This document shows positions 15,700-27,122 of a stretch of DNA of 64,000 nt, in pieces. The DNA lies in contig NC_068561.1 in assembly GCF_022201045.2 (NCBI RefSeq), positions 18,106,501-18,170,500 of the forward strand, read 5' to 3'. The stretch's first letter is position 1. Each line of letters begins with the position of its first letter. The translations under genes were made by a program, and so were the position numbers. The notes beneath the pieces were generated by a model that was not told where the DNA came from, searched no databases, and saw only the letters and a list, made by a program, of their open reading frames with translations. This stretch comes from Citrus sinensis (taxonomy: Eukaryota > Streptophyta > Magnoliopsida > Sapindales > Rutaceae).

Positions 15700-16439
15700 G
15701 TAATTTTTGCTTAATTATCGCTCTTGTCCCATTTTTTTAAAAATAATATTAATTTTAATTCTCCTCTTTATCTCCGATGCCACCTACTACCACCTCTGTC
15801 GGGTTGGGTTGTGGAAATTTAGTTTTAATTTTAAAGGTTTTTTAACTGAAAATTAATCACTTTTTTTTTTTAACTGAAAAAAAATAATTCGAAGTTAATA
15901 ATAATTTAATATTTAAAGGTTACACTCAGAGGCCTCACTTAATCATTGCGATCACGTGGATTCACTGAGTGCTTTACGCCTCCGTCCAAAAGTGGCACTT
16001 ATTCCTCTAACTTCACGAGAGAATCAAGTAAATCGCTATAATTCATAGATTTTTCTTCTTTTTTTAAAAAAAAGTCCTTATGACGTAAGATTATTAAAAT
16101 AGTTTTAAAACAAAGTTTTTAAAATATTACACATTGAATTTTTCTTTTTCCTGATAATTTAGTAGTGTCTCAAACTATTAACTCTTATTTACTATGAAAC
16201 GTATTTGAAATATAACTTACTAATTCCAGTATTGACATTGTTGTCAGAAGCTAATTATAAGCAAAGGAAATAAGGGCAGAAAAAAATGATCAGAAAATTA
16301 TTATCTGTTGGTAGTCGGTGGGAGAAAAAAGTAGCCACACGATTAAAAATACGAAGTTTTTTTTTTTAAAAAAAATGAAAATAGTTATTCATTTATGAGA
16401 CAAATAATTACCGCAAGATAACAAAGTTAAGAGTTCAAC
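15700..16439. other. Spacer upstream of E2 copy 2
   Basis: AT-rich spacer with poly-T and poly-A stretches and no recognisable gene. The E2 leader and promoter lie at its left edge (about 15480-15700). Confidence 0.4.
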
Positions 16440-17333
16440 AAGAACTTCTTTTAGCCAAATACAACAATATGATTTTGGCAATGCCAATTTAGACAACTTG
16501 TGAGCCTCTAAATTACAAACTACGGGGACAATCTTAAACACAACATTAGAAACATTCTTAACCAAATTTTTAATCCCATTGACTAGTTATCTAATCTCAC
16601 TCTAGTTTGCGAGCTTTGCCAGTGATCAACCTAATCACAATTTGTGAATTTGGTTCAATAATTAACGAATAAAGCCCCATTAATTTGACCATCTTTAAAC
16701 CTTCATAAATAACAAGCACTTCAACAAATTCAACAATTTCTTCTTCTAAACATCCATTATTCTTTGAACTCCAAATAATTTAGGATGTCACCATAAACAA
16801 GCCAAAATCATCTCTATTACCCTTTTCTATTATAAACCAGGCTAGTCCGTTGAAGCTTAAGTGAGGAATTTCCCATTAAGCACCAATGGAAGATAGCTTC
16901 CATACCTTTTTAGCAAAACCACACTTCAACAGAGCATGCATAGTAGTCTCACAGTCAAGTTTACATCTAGGGCACCAAGAGTTGGCTAAAATTTTTCTCC
17001 CGTAGAGATTTTCGTAAGTTGGTAGCAAGTTGTCGGTGGCACTCTAAAAAATATATTTTAATTTTTGTTTGACACACAGCAAGGCCACAACAACTTAAAT
17101 CCACCTTGGAACACTGTTGGAGCAACTAAGAATCTTAAGAAATCTCATCATTAAAGATACTTGATAAGCACTCTCTCTGAATAAATTCCTCTTTTATCAT
17201 AATGCCAGATTAGCTTTGTCCTATCTTCAAACACGAGGAAGAGGAATTTCAGAATTAACTCAGCATCAACAGGAAGAAATTGTTCATCAGGCAAAAGCTT
17301 TTGCGATACTACTAGCTTGAAAGTTGATGACAT
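16440..17333 (-). mobile_element. Degraded LINE (L1-type) ORF2 3' fragment
   Basis: The minus strand carries a decayed C-terminal part of a plant non-LTR retrotransposon polyprotein. The open stretch 17151-17333 includes LPVDAELILKFLFLVF and KLIWHYDKRGIYSERV, the conserved stretch just before the zinc-knuckle region of plant LINE reverse transcriptases. Downstream (17030-16860) come LLPTYENLYGRKI, then CPRCKLDCETTMHALLKC, matching the zf-RVT zinc-binding motif C-x2-C...H-x4-C. After that (16860-16440) are RNase H-like pieces in broken frames with several stops. The reverse-transcriptase core and 5' half are missing, as expected for a 5'-truncated copy. No clear poly-A tail or target duplication was found. 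It is dead. Confidence 0.75.
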
Positions 17334-18300
17334 GAAAGAAAGTTAACGATGATAAAAGTAAAAGATACAATATAATGATAAGAAAGTTAATGATGATAAA
17401 AGTTAACATGATACAATATAATGACAGTAAGATTATAAATGAGATGGAATGGGATCAATCAATTTTTTTTTTTTTGTAATATAGTATAATATTCACGTGA
17501 CAATTTGTCAATTAGATTTGAGTGTGAAACTTATGTTACCCTGTCAAACGAATCTATCAGCTTTGATTAGATGGCTTTGATATTAAAAACTTTTGTGTCT
17601 TAATTGATATATACATAATAATGTAGGCAAAATAATTAATAATTCCCGCATTATATATTTTTAAAATTACATAATAATCTTATTGAAGTTTACAATTTAA
17701 TTTCTTTAGAAAAATCTTATAAATTAACCATGCAATACCATAATTTCAGATATCTCATATCTAGGTTAAATTGACCAAATTTATCTCCAAATATTTAAAA
17801 GGAAAAAAAAAAAAACCGCAAATGCCAAGCTCGTTTATTAACTCAATTGAAATATGGTATCATTATGAATTTACGATTGTTTCTTCAATTATTTAATATA
17901 TATGTATATATAATATTCTCGAAAAATTAATCAAATTAAATTAAAAATCATATTATTATTATAATAAAGTTAATCAATATGCAATTGGATAACTAGTAAT
18001 TTGCACTATTGCACTCTCCAATCTCCCCATCACCCCATGTGTAATGGGTCTCGCCCTCTGACTCTCAGCCGATTAAACGTTTACAAAATCAGGAACACCT
18101 TCGGCTTCACCAAACACAAACAAAAAACTTCCGAAATTTATTTATTTATTTATTTAAATAATTATTTTCATTTACTCTACAACGTTAGTAAATTCCCGCA
18201 CGGAAAAAAAAAGAAAAAGAAAAAAAGAGGTCAATAACGACAAATTTTTAAAACTGTAATGTAATCCCAGTTAACGAGCGTTCTCAAAAATTTCTACTGG
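17334..18300. other. Spacer and probable promoter of the coiled-coil gene
   Basis: AT-rich DNA with a direct repeat of GATGATAAAAGTTAA-like sequence near 17345-17410. No gene is seen. Transcription of the coiled-coil gene probably starts in 18240-18420. A donor-like CCAG|GTGAGA at 18420-18428 could mark the end of a 5'UTR exon. Confidence 0.35.
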
Positions 18301-18471
18301 ATTTGTTGTATCCGCATATCGTAATCGTCTGAATCTCAACTTTCGGATTTGTATGTGAAGGATTAGGGTTTCTATTGATTTATTTGCGAATCAAATGCTG
18401 ATATCTTATATGCTTCGCTGCCAGGTGAGAGATTGAATTGGATCTCTTGTCAGTAGTAGAGCGAGTGTGAA

Positions 18472-21400
18472 ATGGAGGATGAGAAGAAGAAGAAGAGAAA
18501 CAAGAAGAAGAAGAACAAGCAGACCAAGACGACGACGGATGATGTGGCCGTCGGCGAGGATCCGAATCACGTGACCAATGGACAGAAAGATGACGTTCGC
18601 AGCCAAGCTTCTGAGCCAGCTGACATTCAAAATGTTCAAGTGGACGCCGATAGACACCAATCCAATGGTGTTGAAAGCGTAAGTTTTGCTTTTAACTGAT
18701 TTGGGATTTACATAAATTTATATTTTCAATATGTGATTAAGCTTCTATTATTTATTTATTTATTTTTAACCGCATCATTACATTTCTGAATTGCTGCATT
18801 TTGCATAACAATTACACTTCATTAACTGAATATTAGATATATGTTTTTGGTTTAATATTGACAGATATTTACAGTAAAAAAAATTGATTTTTTTTTTTTT
18901 AATGAGTGACTGCTGAGTGCAGAGATTTTTTTTTTTTCTTTTTTACAGGCAAACTTAGCTGAAGCTGAGAGACAGCATTTGTTGCAAAGAGAGGCAATGG
19001 TTGTTTTGAATTGCTGTCTTTTCTTTCTGCTCTTTTTCTAAGTCACATAGGTGAAGAATTTATATTTTGGTTTTTGCAGGCCATTTTGGAAGAGACAGTC
19101 AAACATTTACGAAATGAAAGAGAATCTCATATACAGAAAGAGGTAATGTAAATTGAATCCAGTTACATAATTAAGCAACAATTTAATTTTATATGTGGGA
19201 ATAGTAGGCCATTCAGTTGATATAGATTAGATGCTTCTTTCTCATCGTTCTTCAAATTACCTGTCTTTCCTTTGATCCTCACTGTGAACCATTAAGTTAT
19301 TGTGTTCTGACAGGCTACCTTGGAAGGGACAGTCCAACAATTACAGAATGAATGTGATTTATACAAAGAGAAAGTGGTAATTTCAAGTCTAATCTAGTTA
19401 TCTATTTATCTTGACAGTTAAGCTACAGAATCCCTGTTTTTGTATATATTCATTGTGACAACACCCTTACTCTATGTTTCTCAGCAGGCTACCTTAGAAG
19501 AGACAATCCAGCAATTACAGAGACAAAATGATTTACGCATGCAGAAAGAGGTGAAAAATATATTATTTTCATTGGGTTGATTTCTGGTATCTTCCAGTTA
19601 TTTAAAAAATACCAGTGTGTATTAACAATCTTTAATTAAGGACCTTCCTGTGCCACTTCCACCCAACACCCCCCCCCCCCCCCCCGGGCCCCCACGCAGG
19701 TGAAACACATAACATTTCACTGTTTCTTACAGGCTACCCTAGAAGAGACCATCAAACAACTGCGAAATCAAAATGATTTACACATACAAAGAGAGGTAAT
19801 ATTAGCTTAATCTAATTGTCCGAACGGAAAGAAAAATATTTTGATAATATTGATCTGGATCATTGGACGTTCTCCATTTAGACTTGCAAGTGGTTTGTAT
19901 TTTTCTTATATGTTTGCTAGCGAACTGACCTATCTAAGTGGAAATTTACAGGGTGGTCTAGAGATGAATATTGCAAACTTACAGAGTGAAAAAGAATTTT
20001 GGCTTCAAAAAGAGGTACTTTGTATTGGATGATAGGCTATATTGTATTATGTCTTTCTCTCTTTTCTTTCTTTAATATTAGAGAATTATATTTCAACAGC
20101 TGGCAATTTTATGATTTTCCAGAAACTTAAATAGAATTGTAAGCTATATGTTGCTGCATGCAGGCTGCCTTGGAGCAGAAAATTAGTCAGTTACGGGATG
20201 AAAGTGCTGCACTGAATATGAAAAGGGTAAAGTTCTCACTCTGATGAATTTTAAGCAGACCAATTGAAAGATCTTCTCTTTTGCTTCCCTTTATGAATAT
20301 ATTACTTCTTCTTTGTCATGGTGTCTCCTTGTATATGAATGTGTGCTATTTCCTTGAAATTCCGGTATGCAATAAGGCTACTTTGATTCCACAGGCTAGC
20401 TTGGAGGAAAAACTAAAACTTTTAGAGGCAGACAAAGATTCCTGGACTCAAATGGAGGTAGCAAAAGCTCCTTTTTATTTTTGGTGGTACTAGTACAGCT
20501 TTGCGCCCCCCCCCCCCCCCCCCCCCGGGCCCCTTCCTTTTCTCTTTTAACCTTAAATTGTTTGCCTGGTTGATGGTCTTTGATATAGGCTTTATTTGTA
20601 TCATACAAAATACATGAATGATTTTGAATTAATTTAGCAATTTAATGAGAAAAACTGATGAATATTTGATTTGAAGGGAGATTTGTCATAGTGATATTGA
20701 GGGCAGCATGTGGCTTTCGATCGGACAGAATGGACAAATAGGATTTATTAGCCAGCCCCAGCTAGTTTGAGATTTAGTCAAGTTGTTGACAGGAGGGCTT
20801 GGGTTTTAATTGGAATCTGGTCTGTTTTGAAGCTCCTGAAAAGTGGCTTTTATTTAATGTACTTTTTCATCTTATTATTTGCAGCAACTACTGGTTTTTT
20901 CTTTCCATCCTCAATTTATGTCCTGTAAATTCTAGTTAAGGCACTTATTTTATACTCCTAATTTTCAATATCTTTACTTTTACAGAGTGTATCCAAAGAA
21001 ACAATTGCTGGCCTGAGTGTTGATATTACCCAGCTAAGGATGCAGGTACACAGGATACTCAATTAGTTTATTGTAACATAGTTTTCCTATCCCAGAGCAT
21101 GGTAAATTGCTTGCTGATCGAAAAGAACAAGGCCTTTCTTTTTCATATTTCTCTATATATTCTGATATGAGAATAAAAACAAAGTCTGGCAGGTAGTGGA
21201 GTTGGAAGAATCTCGTAATAATCTCCTACAAGAAAACCGCCAACTGAAAGAAAACGTATCCAGTCTGCGGTCACAGCTTTCATCTGATGAAAGCAAGAAG
21301 GTTTGTTCTTAAGACCTCCAGAACTTTGGGGATTCTCTTCATAAATACGTGTTGCTTGGTTTAATCTGGAATGCAGTTGGTCTTTTCCCATATTTGTTGC

Positions 21401-22409
21401 AATTTGAGAACAAAACGTTCAAGTTTAAGATTGTGACGAATTGTTTCTTATGTTTGGTTATGTATCAAATCTTTCAGAAGAAAATTACTTTTGATGGTAA
21501 AGAACTTATTTGTTTTGATTTAAGCAATGATAGGGAATGTTGTGATGTCCAATGAATAACATCTTGCTTTCTGCAGTTACAGCATGCTACTTCAGAACAA
21601 AAGGACTTCAGTACTCAGATTGAAGCAGCAGGTGCACTGATTGATAAATTGATCACAGAGAACATAGAGCTTGTGGAGAAGGTACTTGTATGCTTTTCTC
21701 CAAATATATGATGATAGTTTGCTAGTTCTTTTCGTTAATGCTGATGGTTTTTCAGAGGTCTGTTGCTCGAATTGATTTATTGAGTTATGCATGTACATAC
21801 CCAATTAAGTACTGTCATAATGAATTGTGTGGATCATAGTTTAAGTTATTTTTCTTTTCCAACTTTTTTATCCTTTTAATAGTAGTTATGATGCTCCTGA
21901 TTTAATCTTCTCCATGCATAACCACACCTCCATTCTTGGACTACATTATATCTCAGGTGAATGATTTGTCTGTTAAGCTTGATAGACAGAGTGTGGCAGC
22001 TGGGCTTTCTTCAGCAATTGGAAGTGATGCAGTGACTGCACTCACCAGTGATACTGAACCCATGTCTGAATCCAGTGATAATATGTCCTCATTGAACAAT
22101 AGGTTGGAAACCCAGGGAGTGGTAGCAGTCAAAGAAGACAGAAATGGAATTAATGGTGTGCATGCAGATCCCCCACCTTTAGTTTTAAGCTCTTCAGAAG
22201 CTGAATACTCCGGAGAAATTGTCCAAATACCGTTGGATGATAAGGAGGTTCAGGATTTGGAGTTGCAGGTTGTAGAAAGTTACACTGACAAAGTGGCTGC
22301 TGTGCCGCTGACAGATGCTCCACTGATCGGTGCTCCTTTCCGATTAGTATCATTTGTTGCGAAATATGTTAGCGGGGCTGACTTGGTTAACAAGAATGCT
22401 TCAAACTAA
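18472..22409 (+). CDS. Coiled-coil protein with tandem 63-nt exons
   Basis: Thirteen exons, all phase 0, give 472 residues: 18472-18678, 18949-18993, 19080-19142, 19314-19376, 19488-19550, 19733-19795, 19952-20014, 20164-20226, 20395-20457, 20986-21045, 21193-21300, 21577-21681, 21957-22409. The first exon encodes a strongly basic Lys/Asn-rich start (MEDEKKKKRNKKKK). Exons 3-9 are each exactly 63 nt and encode a 21-residue coiled-coil repeat of the type [AG]xLExxIxxLxxExxxxxxKE, for example ATLEETIQQLQ and ATLEETIKQLR. Exon 2 (45 nt) and exon 10 (60 nt) look like shortened relatives. The long last exon is acidic, ends near PFRLVSFVAKYVSGADLV, and could contain an amphipathic helix. I do not recognise a named function; a structural or tethering role is a guess. 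Exon 2 ends at GAG|GCAATG, a GC donor where its sister exons have GAG|GTAATG. Confidence 0.88.
19669..19695. repeat. Poly-C run with GGGCCC in intron 5
   Basis: Seventeen C are followed by GGGCCCCC. A near-identical arrangement (21 C followed by GGGCCCC) lies in another intron of the same gene at 20506-20533. Confidence 0.85.
20506..20533. repeat. Poly-C run with GGGCCC in intron 9
   Basis: Twenty-one C are followed by GGGCCCC, matching the tract at 19669 in the same gene. Confidence 0.85.
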
Positions 22410-22489
22410 ACTTAGGTTCTTAACTTCTTTTGGTTATGACATATTGCTCATTTTTGTGTACAAGAATGATATACCTCAGAGTTAGAGAT

Positions 22490-22640
22490 TTAAAGCCGCC
22501 CACATTGGTCCCCTAAGGGGCAGCTCAGTTTGTTGGGGGACTTGGGATCTGGTGCTTATACTGAGACTCTTTGTTGTCTCACGCCTCATGGGGTCCCGAT
22601 CGGTGCAAGAGTAGTTATCAAAAAAAAAAAAAAAAGCTGC
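22490..22640 (+). mobile_element. tRNA-derived SINE in the 3' region of the coiled-coil gene
   Basis: The segment begins near GGTCCCCTAAGGGGCAGCTC, has an A-box-like GGCAGCTCAGTTTGTTGG, a B-box-like GGGGTCCCGATC, and ends with about 16 A (22620-22635). The imperfect repeats GCCGCCCACA (about 22495) and GCTGCCTACA (about 22637) flank it and look like an aged target-site duplication. Together these are the marks of a tRNA-derived short interspersed element inserted just after the stop codon, probably in the 3'UTR. Confidence 0.65.
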
Positions 22641-23115
22641 CTACACCGGGCTATTTACATTATTATTGTTGTTAATTTTCTTTTCTTTTCTTTTCTTTTT
22701 TTCTGGGTATACTGGGAAATGTAAACTACAGGATCATCTTTGATGCCTGCTTTATATTATTCCTACATTATTTTGTGATTGCTGAAATTTTGTGATAATT
22801 TAGATGATTAGGATCACCAGTCCTGTGATAATGTCGTGTAAAGTGAAATAGCCATACAGGAAATCACATATAATTATTCTGAAATAACTTCATTACAATT
22901 ATCACCAATAATCACAAATAACCAGAGGAAATCAAATGCTACTCCGGGAATTTTGTTACACAAATACCCTGAAAGAATCACACATTGACTAGTAGAAACT
23001 ACTTACATGCAGAAAAGGCTGGTGCAGTGTCCCTGTCAGATAAATTCATTCTCGAACTGGAACAAAGATAACTGTAACATAGAACTTAATACATAGGAAG
23101 AGCATGGCTTAATAG
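22641..23115. other. Convergent 3' ends of the coiled-coil and LRR-kinase genes
   Basis: The plus-strand coiled-coil gene and the minus-strand receptor-like kinase end towards each other here. AT-rich sequence with ATTATT/AATAAT stretches provides possible polyadenylation signals on both strands. No further gene is seen. Confidence 0.4.
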
Positions 23116-25150
23116 TTATGGGGTTTGAGTATTTGAATCCTTTAACTTGTCCTCTGATGATGGCTGGTTTTCTGAATCAGATGGTCGAATGTCCTCGATC
23201 ATCCTAACGACTTCTTCCATTGTAGGTCTCATGTCTGGCACTTTTGCTACACAGGACATTGCTATCTGAAGCATTTGCACCATCTCCTCTTCAATATTCT
23301 CATATCTCATTAGTTCTACATCAAACACCTCAGAAGTCCATTCCTCTCGGACAACCGACTGAACCCATCTTGGAAGGTCGACCACGTCCTCATGCCCTGG
23401 TGCTTGGATTGGTGCTTTGCCAGTCAGCATTTCTAGGAGAAGAACACCAAAACTGTAGACGTCAGATTTTTGGGTAGGCTTTTTTGTTTCAATCACCTCA
23501 GGGGCTCGGTAGCCTGCACTTCTTGATGGGACAGTTGGGGTATTCATTAGCGGAGTTAAGCCAAAATCAGAGATGCATCCCTGAAGGTCTTGGCTGAGAA
23601 GCACATTGGAGGACTTGATGTTGCCAAGGATGAATTTCCCCCCAACTGCAGCATGAATGTGAGCAATGCCCTTTGCACTTCCCAGGGAAATCTTTACTCT
23701 GGATTCCCAGTCTAGTGGCGTTCGTCCAATTCCCCTGTTTCCTGTAGTCCATATAAAAAATTAAGGATTAGGAGCAAAGAAAAAGAATCACAAATCTTTA
23801 CAGAACAGTGTTCTTTCATCTCTGATATGAAAGCGAGGAATTGGAAGCAAAAGAAAAGAAGATTGGACGATTCATACCATGCAACAATGCAGAAAAGCTA
23901 CCAGCCTCTATGAAGTCATAAACAAGGAGTTTCTCATCCTTGGAGAAGTAATAAGCACGAATAGGCACAACATTAGGATGCTGACTGAGCCTCCCCACAA
24001 CTTCCATTTGTTGTTCAAATTCTCTTTTCCCCATCACTACTTCTTTTAACCTCTTCACAACCACTGTTGTTCCCTCCTCCAATATGGCCTTATAAGTTGT
24101 CCCATAGCTTCCCTTTCCTAGAACTTCTGCTGAAGCTCGTAGTAAGTCCTCGAGATCAAAATTATATGAACAGCCTTCAAAGAAAACCAACTTGTTTTTC
24201 TCAGCCTCCTGTACCCCACTCCCAAAGTCTTCTTTTGGTTTCTCATTCCTAATACCCTTTGATTTTGTGGCAGCAGTACCTTCGCTGTCCTTTTTCTTCA
24301 AACAGCAAAAAGCTATCATGAGAAATAGAAGGAACAGAACAGCGGAACCCCCAATTGCAATGGCAACTATAGCCCCGGTACTAAGTTTTTCCTCGGAGCC
24401 CTCTCTTGGTTTTGGGAGTACTGTTGGTGGAGGGGGGAAGTTAGTTGCGGATGGACTAGGTGCTGGGGGAACTGTAGAGCATCGGTTTAGAGGCGGTCCA
24501 CACAGCATAGAGTTCCCTTCGAAGGAGGACGGAGGAAACTTCTGGAGGGCAAGTGGAACTGAACCATTGAGGTGGTTGTAGCTCAAATTTAAATGCCTAA
24601 GCCTTGAAAGATTAAAATTAGGGATAAATCCTGTGAGGGAATTGTTTTGGAGGTTTAAACCTACGAGATGGCTTAAATTTCGAATCGAAGCTGGAATATT
24701 GCCTGTAATGGAGTTGAAGGATAGATCAACCCAGTTAAGTTGGGGTGAGAGGGAGGAAGGGATATTACCCGAGAAGTTGTTGTTTTGAAGATATAAGAAG
24801 CGAAGGGAAGAAAGTGAGAGTACATTAGATGGAAGATCCCCACTGAGATGGTTTGATCGAAGGCTGAGGATCATGAGTGAGTCCAACTTCTCAAGTGTGT
24901 TGGCTGGAATGGGACCATACAGCCCAACACCAGGGAGCCGGACGGCAAGCACACGAGAACCATTCTTGGTACAAGTGATGCCAACCCAGCTAGTGCAAAC
25001 AGAGGTAGAAGAATTCCAGTTCAGTTTGCGGGCATGAGGAACATTGGCAGCGAAGTCAAGGAGAGCCTGTTTGTCTGAATTCAGGTCGGCAATCATTTGG
25101 GGAATCAGCCAAATGAAAGATAACGCTGCAAAAACACAGCGTAACTTCAT
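23116..25150 (-). CDS. LRR receptor-like kinase, probable pseudokinase
   Basis: Two exons (23878-25150 and 23116-23741, split codon G|GA) encode 632 residues, close to the usual size of the At3g08680/At5g58300 group (LRR class III). Seen: signal peptide (1-21), LRR N-terminal cap with two Cys, about five to six leucine-rich repeats (70-200), a Pro-rich spacer, a membrane segment (about 259-283), and a kinase domain from about 343. The glycine loop GKGSYGTTY and the VVVKRLK lysine are present and DFG is kept (ISDFGLTPL), but the catalytic HRD loop reads [10 protein letters not shown], so the catalytic Asp is missing. The family is therefore named probably inactive; such proteins usually signal as scaffolds or co-receptors. 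A 5'UTR intron probably runs from 26612 down to 25223. From memory, the closest Arabidopsis relative is At3g08680. Confidence 0.95.
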
Positions 25151-25222
25151 AGTGATGCCAACGAAACTTCTCCAGCTGAGGCTATGAATGTGAGTGTAGT
25201 TTCATGAATTCTTCAAGTTCCC

Positions 25223-26612
25223 CTGGCAACATAAGGTTTTAGAACATTAGCTTGTTCATTTTCCTAATCTTTATTACAGGTAAGAACAGTAGCCAACCAT
25301 ACAGGCATTAAAGGAAAATTTCTGCACAAGAAACTTATATTTTATCAAAGGTGGTGCAATAAAATGAGATAGCAGAGAGAAGGATAAATAAAACCTAGTT
25401 GATGATTAAGTATTATACAATATGTATATTCCAGTTAAGATATATATGAATCACAAGAAAAAGCCTCACATACTTTATGAGTTTGGTTAACAGCATTGGA
25501 TACCTTCTTAATTAAAAACAAGAGATTTGTCTCTAGAGAACCAAAAACAATATCTAAAACTAAACAAAGTTGACATTTGCAGTGCCACAATTTTGTCTTG
25601 GTCAACTTGCCTTGAAACTGGGAATATATAGATTAGAAACTTCAGAGCAGTTCTGAAGAATAAGTACTTCTATTAATCAATATTACCTAAAGTAAAAGCC
25701 ACTATAGAGAAAGATGCAAAAGAATAAGGCTTTTCTAAAAGAAAAAAATGCAAAAGCACTAAAGCATACAATACAAAATCCTAAAAAGCATGATCTTTTC
25801 AGCTTTCATCGTTATCCTTCACCTTGTCAAAAGGAAGTAAGTTTCATCACAGATGCTTGAAATGGAATACGAGGTAATAAACAACATCATTAAAACCCCA
25901 ATTTGAAAAAGTAGATATATAAAAAATACTGGAAACTTAATGATAATAGCTCATTAATCTATTTATTTATTTTTTAAAAATAATTACCAAACAAGAAGAA
26001 ATGTAGCGACATTGATCAAGCCCTAAATGCAAATTGAGAATTTATAAACTTGTGTGGTAAATGTTGTAGAACAAGTCAATCTCCATCCAAAAGCACCTAC
26101 ATTAAACAAACTTTTGGTGAAAATTTATCGCATTTCCATGCCCTTTTGTCAAAATCTCTTCTTTTAAGGGAAAGACATTCAATTTGGCCACAAATCGTAG
26201 AGAGAAATAAATTTAACTCCATGAAAATTCAAAATTTTGACTAAATTTCGTCTGAAACGGTAAGAAACTCTCCATTAAACCTCAATTAACCAGAACTCAC
26301 CATTTTCTCCGACTTCTTTAAGATAAAAAGAAACCAGTACAATTTCAAAAAGTTTTGAAATTTTCTTCCATTTTTTTGTCAATTTCCCTTCATTTTCTCA
26401 GCAACCAAACAAAGACTTCTCACATTCCTACTTAAACATCTAAATTCCAACAAATTACCCAAAAAAAGAAAAGGAAGGAAAAAAAAAACTCACATTCCTT
26501 CCACAATTAGCTCTTAAATACTCTTAAAACGAACATTACTAAACCTCCACAAAACAAAGAAAACAAAAAACAGAATATTAACAAAACACAACAAAAACAA
26601 AAACAAAAATAC
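25223..26612 (-). other. Probable 5'UTR intron of the LRR pseudokinase gene
   Basis: On the minus strand, CAAAG|GTATTT at 26613/26612 fits a donor, and GTTGCCAG ending at 25223 fits an acceptor. The 1.39 kb between them is AT-rich and contains no credible gene; the small open frame at 26050-26244 is unsupported. A large leader intron is common in this receptor group, as far as I recall, but the borders are inferred. Confidence 0.45.
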
Positions 26613-27085
26613 CTTTGACTAATGAGCAGACTCAAGTGGTGGTGGGCGGTCTGAAACGGAGGCTGAAAGACAGCAACATAATTTTTTTTTTCTGATTTTT
26701 GTCTTTTAACGTTAAATGTCAGAAGCCCAAGCTGAAGCAGATGCGAGTCACGATCGTGCGTGAAGAGCAGTAAAATTGTATGTTTTTAATGAGTTGAACG
26801 AACCTTAACGGCAGCATATCTTCAATAACACGCTCTAAAAATGTTTTTTTTTTTTTTAAAAAAAAGAAAAGTTAAAAGTGAACAAGAAGTTGTTCGTGCA
26901 GATTCAGTGAGAGTAGAAAGAAAAGGGTTTCTCTCTCAACGTTCAATTCTGATAAATCTTTGAAAGCTTCTTCGTTAAGCCAAACGTAGTACTTGCTTAG
27001 TAACAGTCGCAGTAGCCACCACAACGCAGATCTCGATATTTGTTTCAGCTACAGCTAGCTAGCTATAGCTTCAGCTACTGTGCTT

Positions 27086-27089
<4 letters not shown>

Positions 27090-27121
<32 letters not shown>
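27090..27121. repeat. (TTA)n microsatellite
   Basis: About ten uninterrupted TTA/ATT units lie just upstream of the LRR-kinase leader. Confidence 0.9.

Positions 27122-27122
<1 letters not shown>

Larger units (their letters stand above)
18949..21045 (+). repeat. Tandem array of short coiled-coil exons
   Basis: Nine successive small exons at 18949-21045 are related. Seven are exactly 63 nt, and most start GCT ACC TTG GAA or a close variant. Most of the 63-nt exons end with a basic residue plus GAG just before the donor. The encoded 21-mer equals three heptads, with hydrophobic residues at positions 3, 7, 10 and often 17. The array most likely grew by unequal exchange of exon-intron units, though the introns themselves have diverged in length and sequence. 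Confidence 0.85.

Noticed and set aside
20396-20608. Gly-rich minus-strand frames
   Set aside because: They are translations of the poly-C tract and the antisense of a coding exon.
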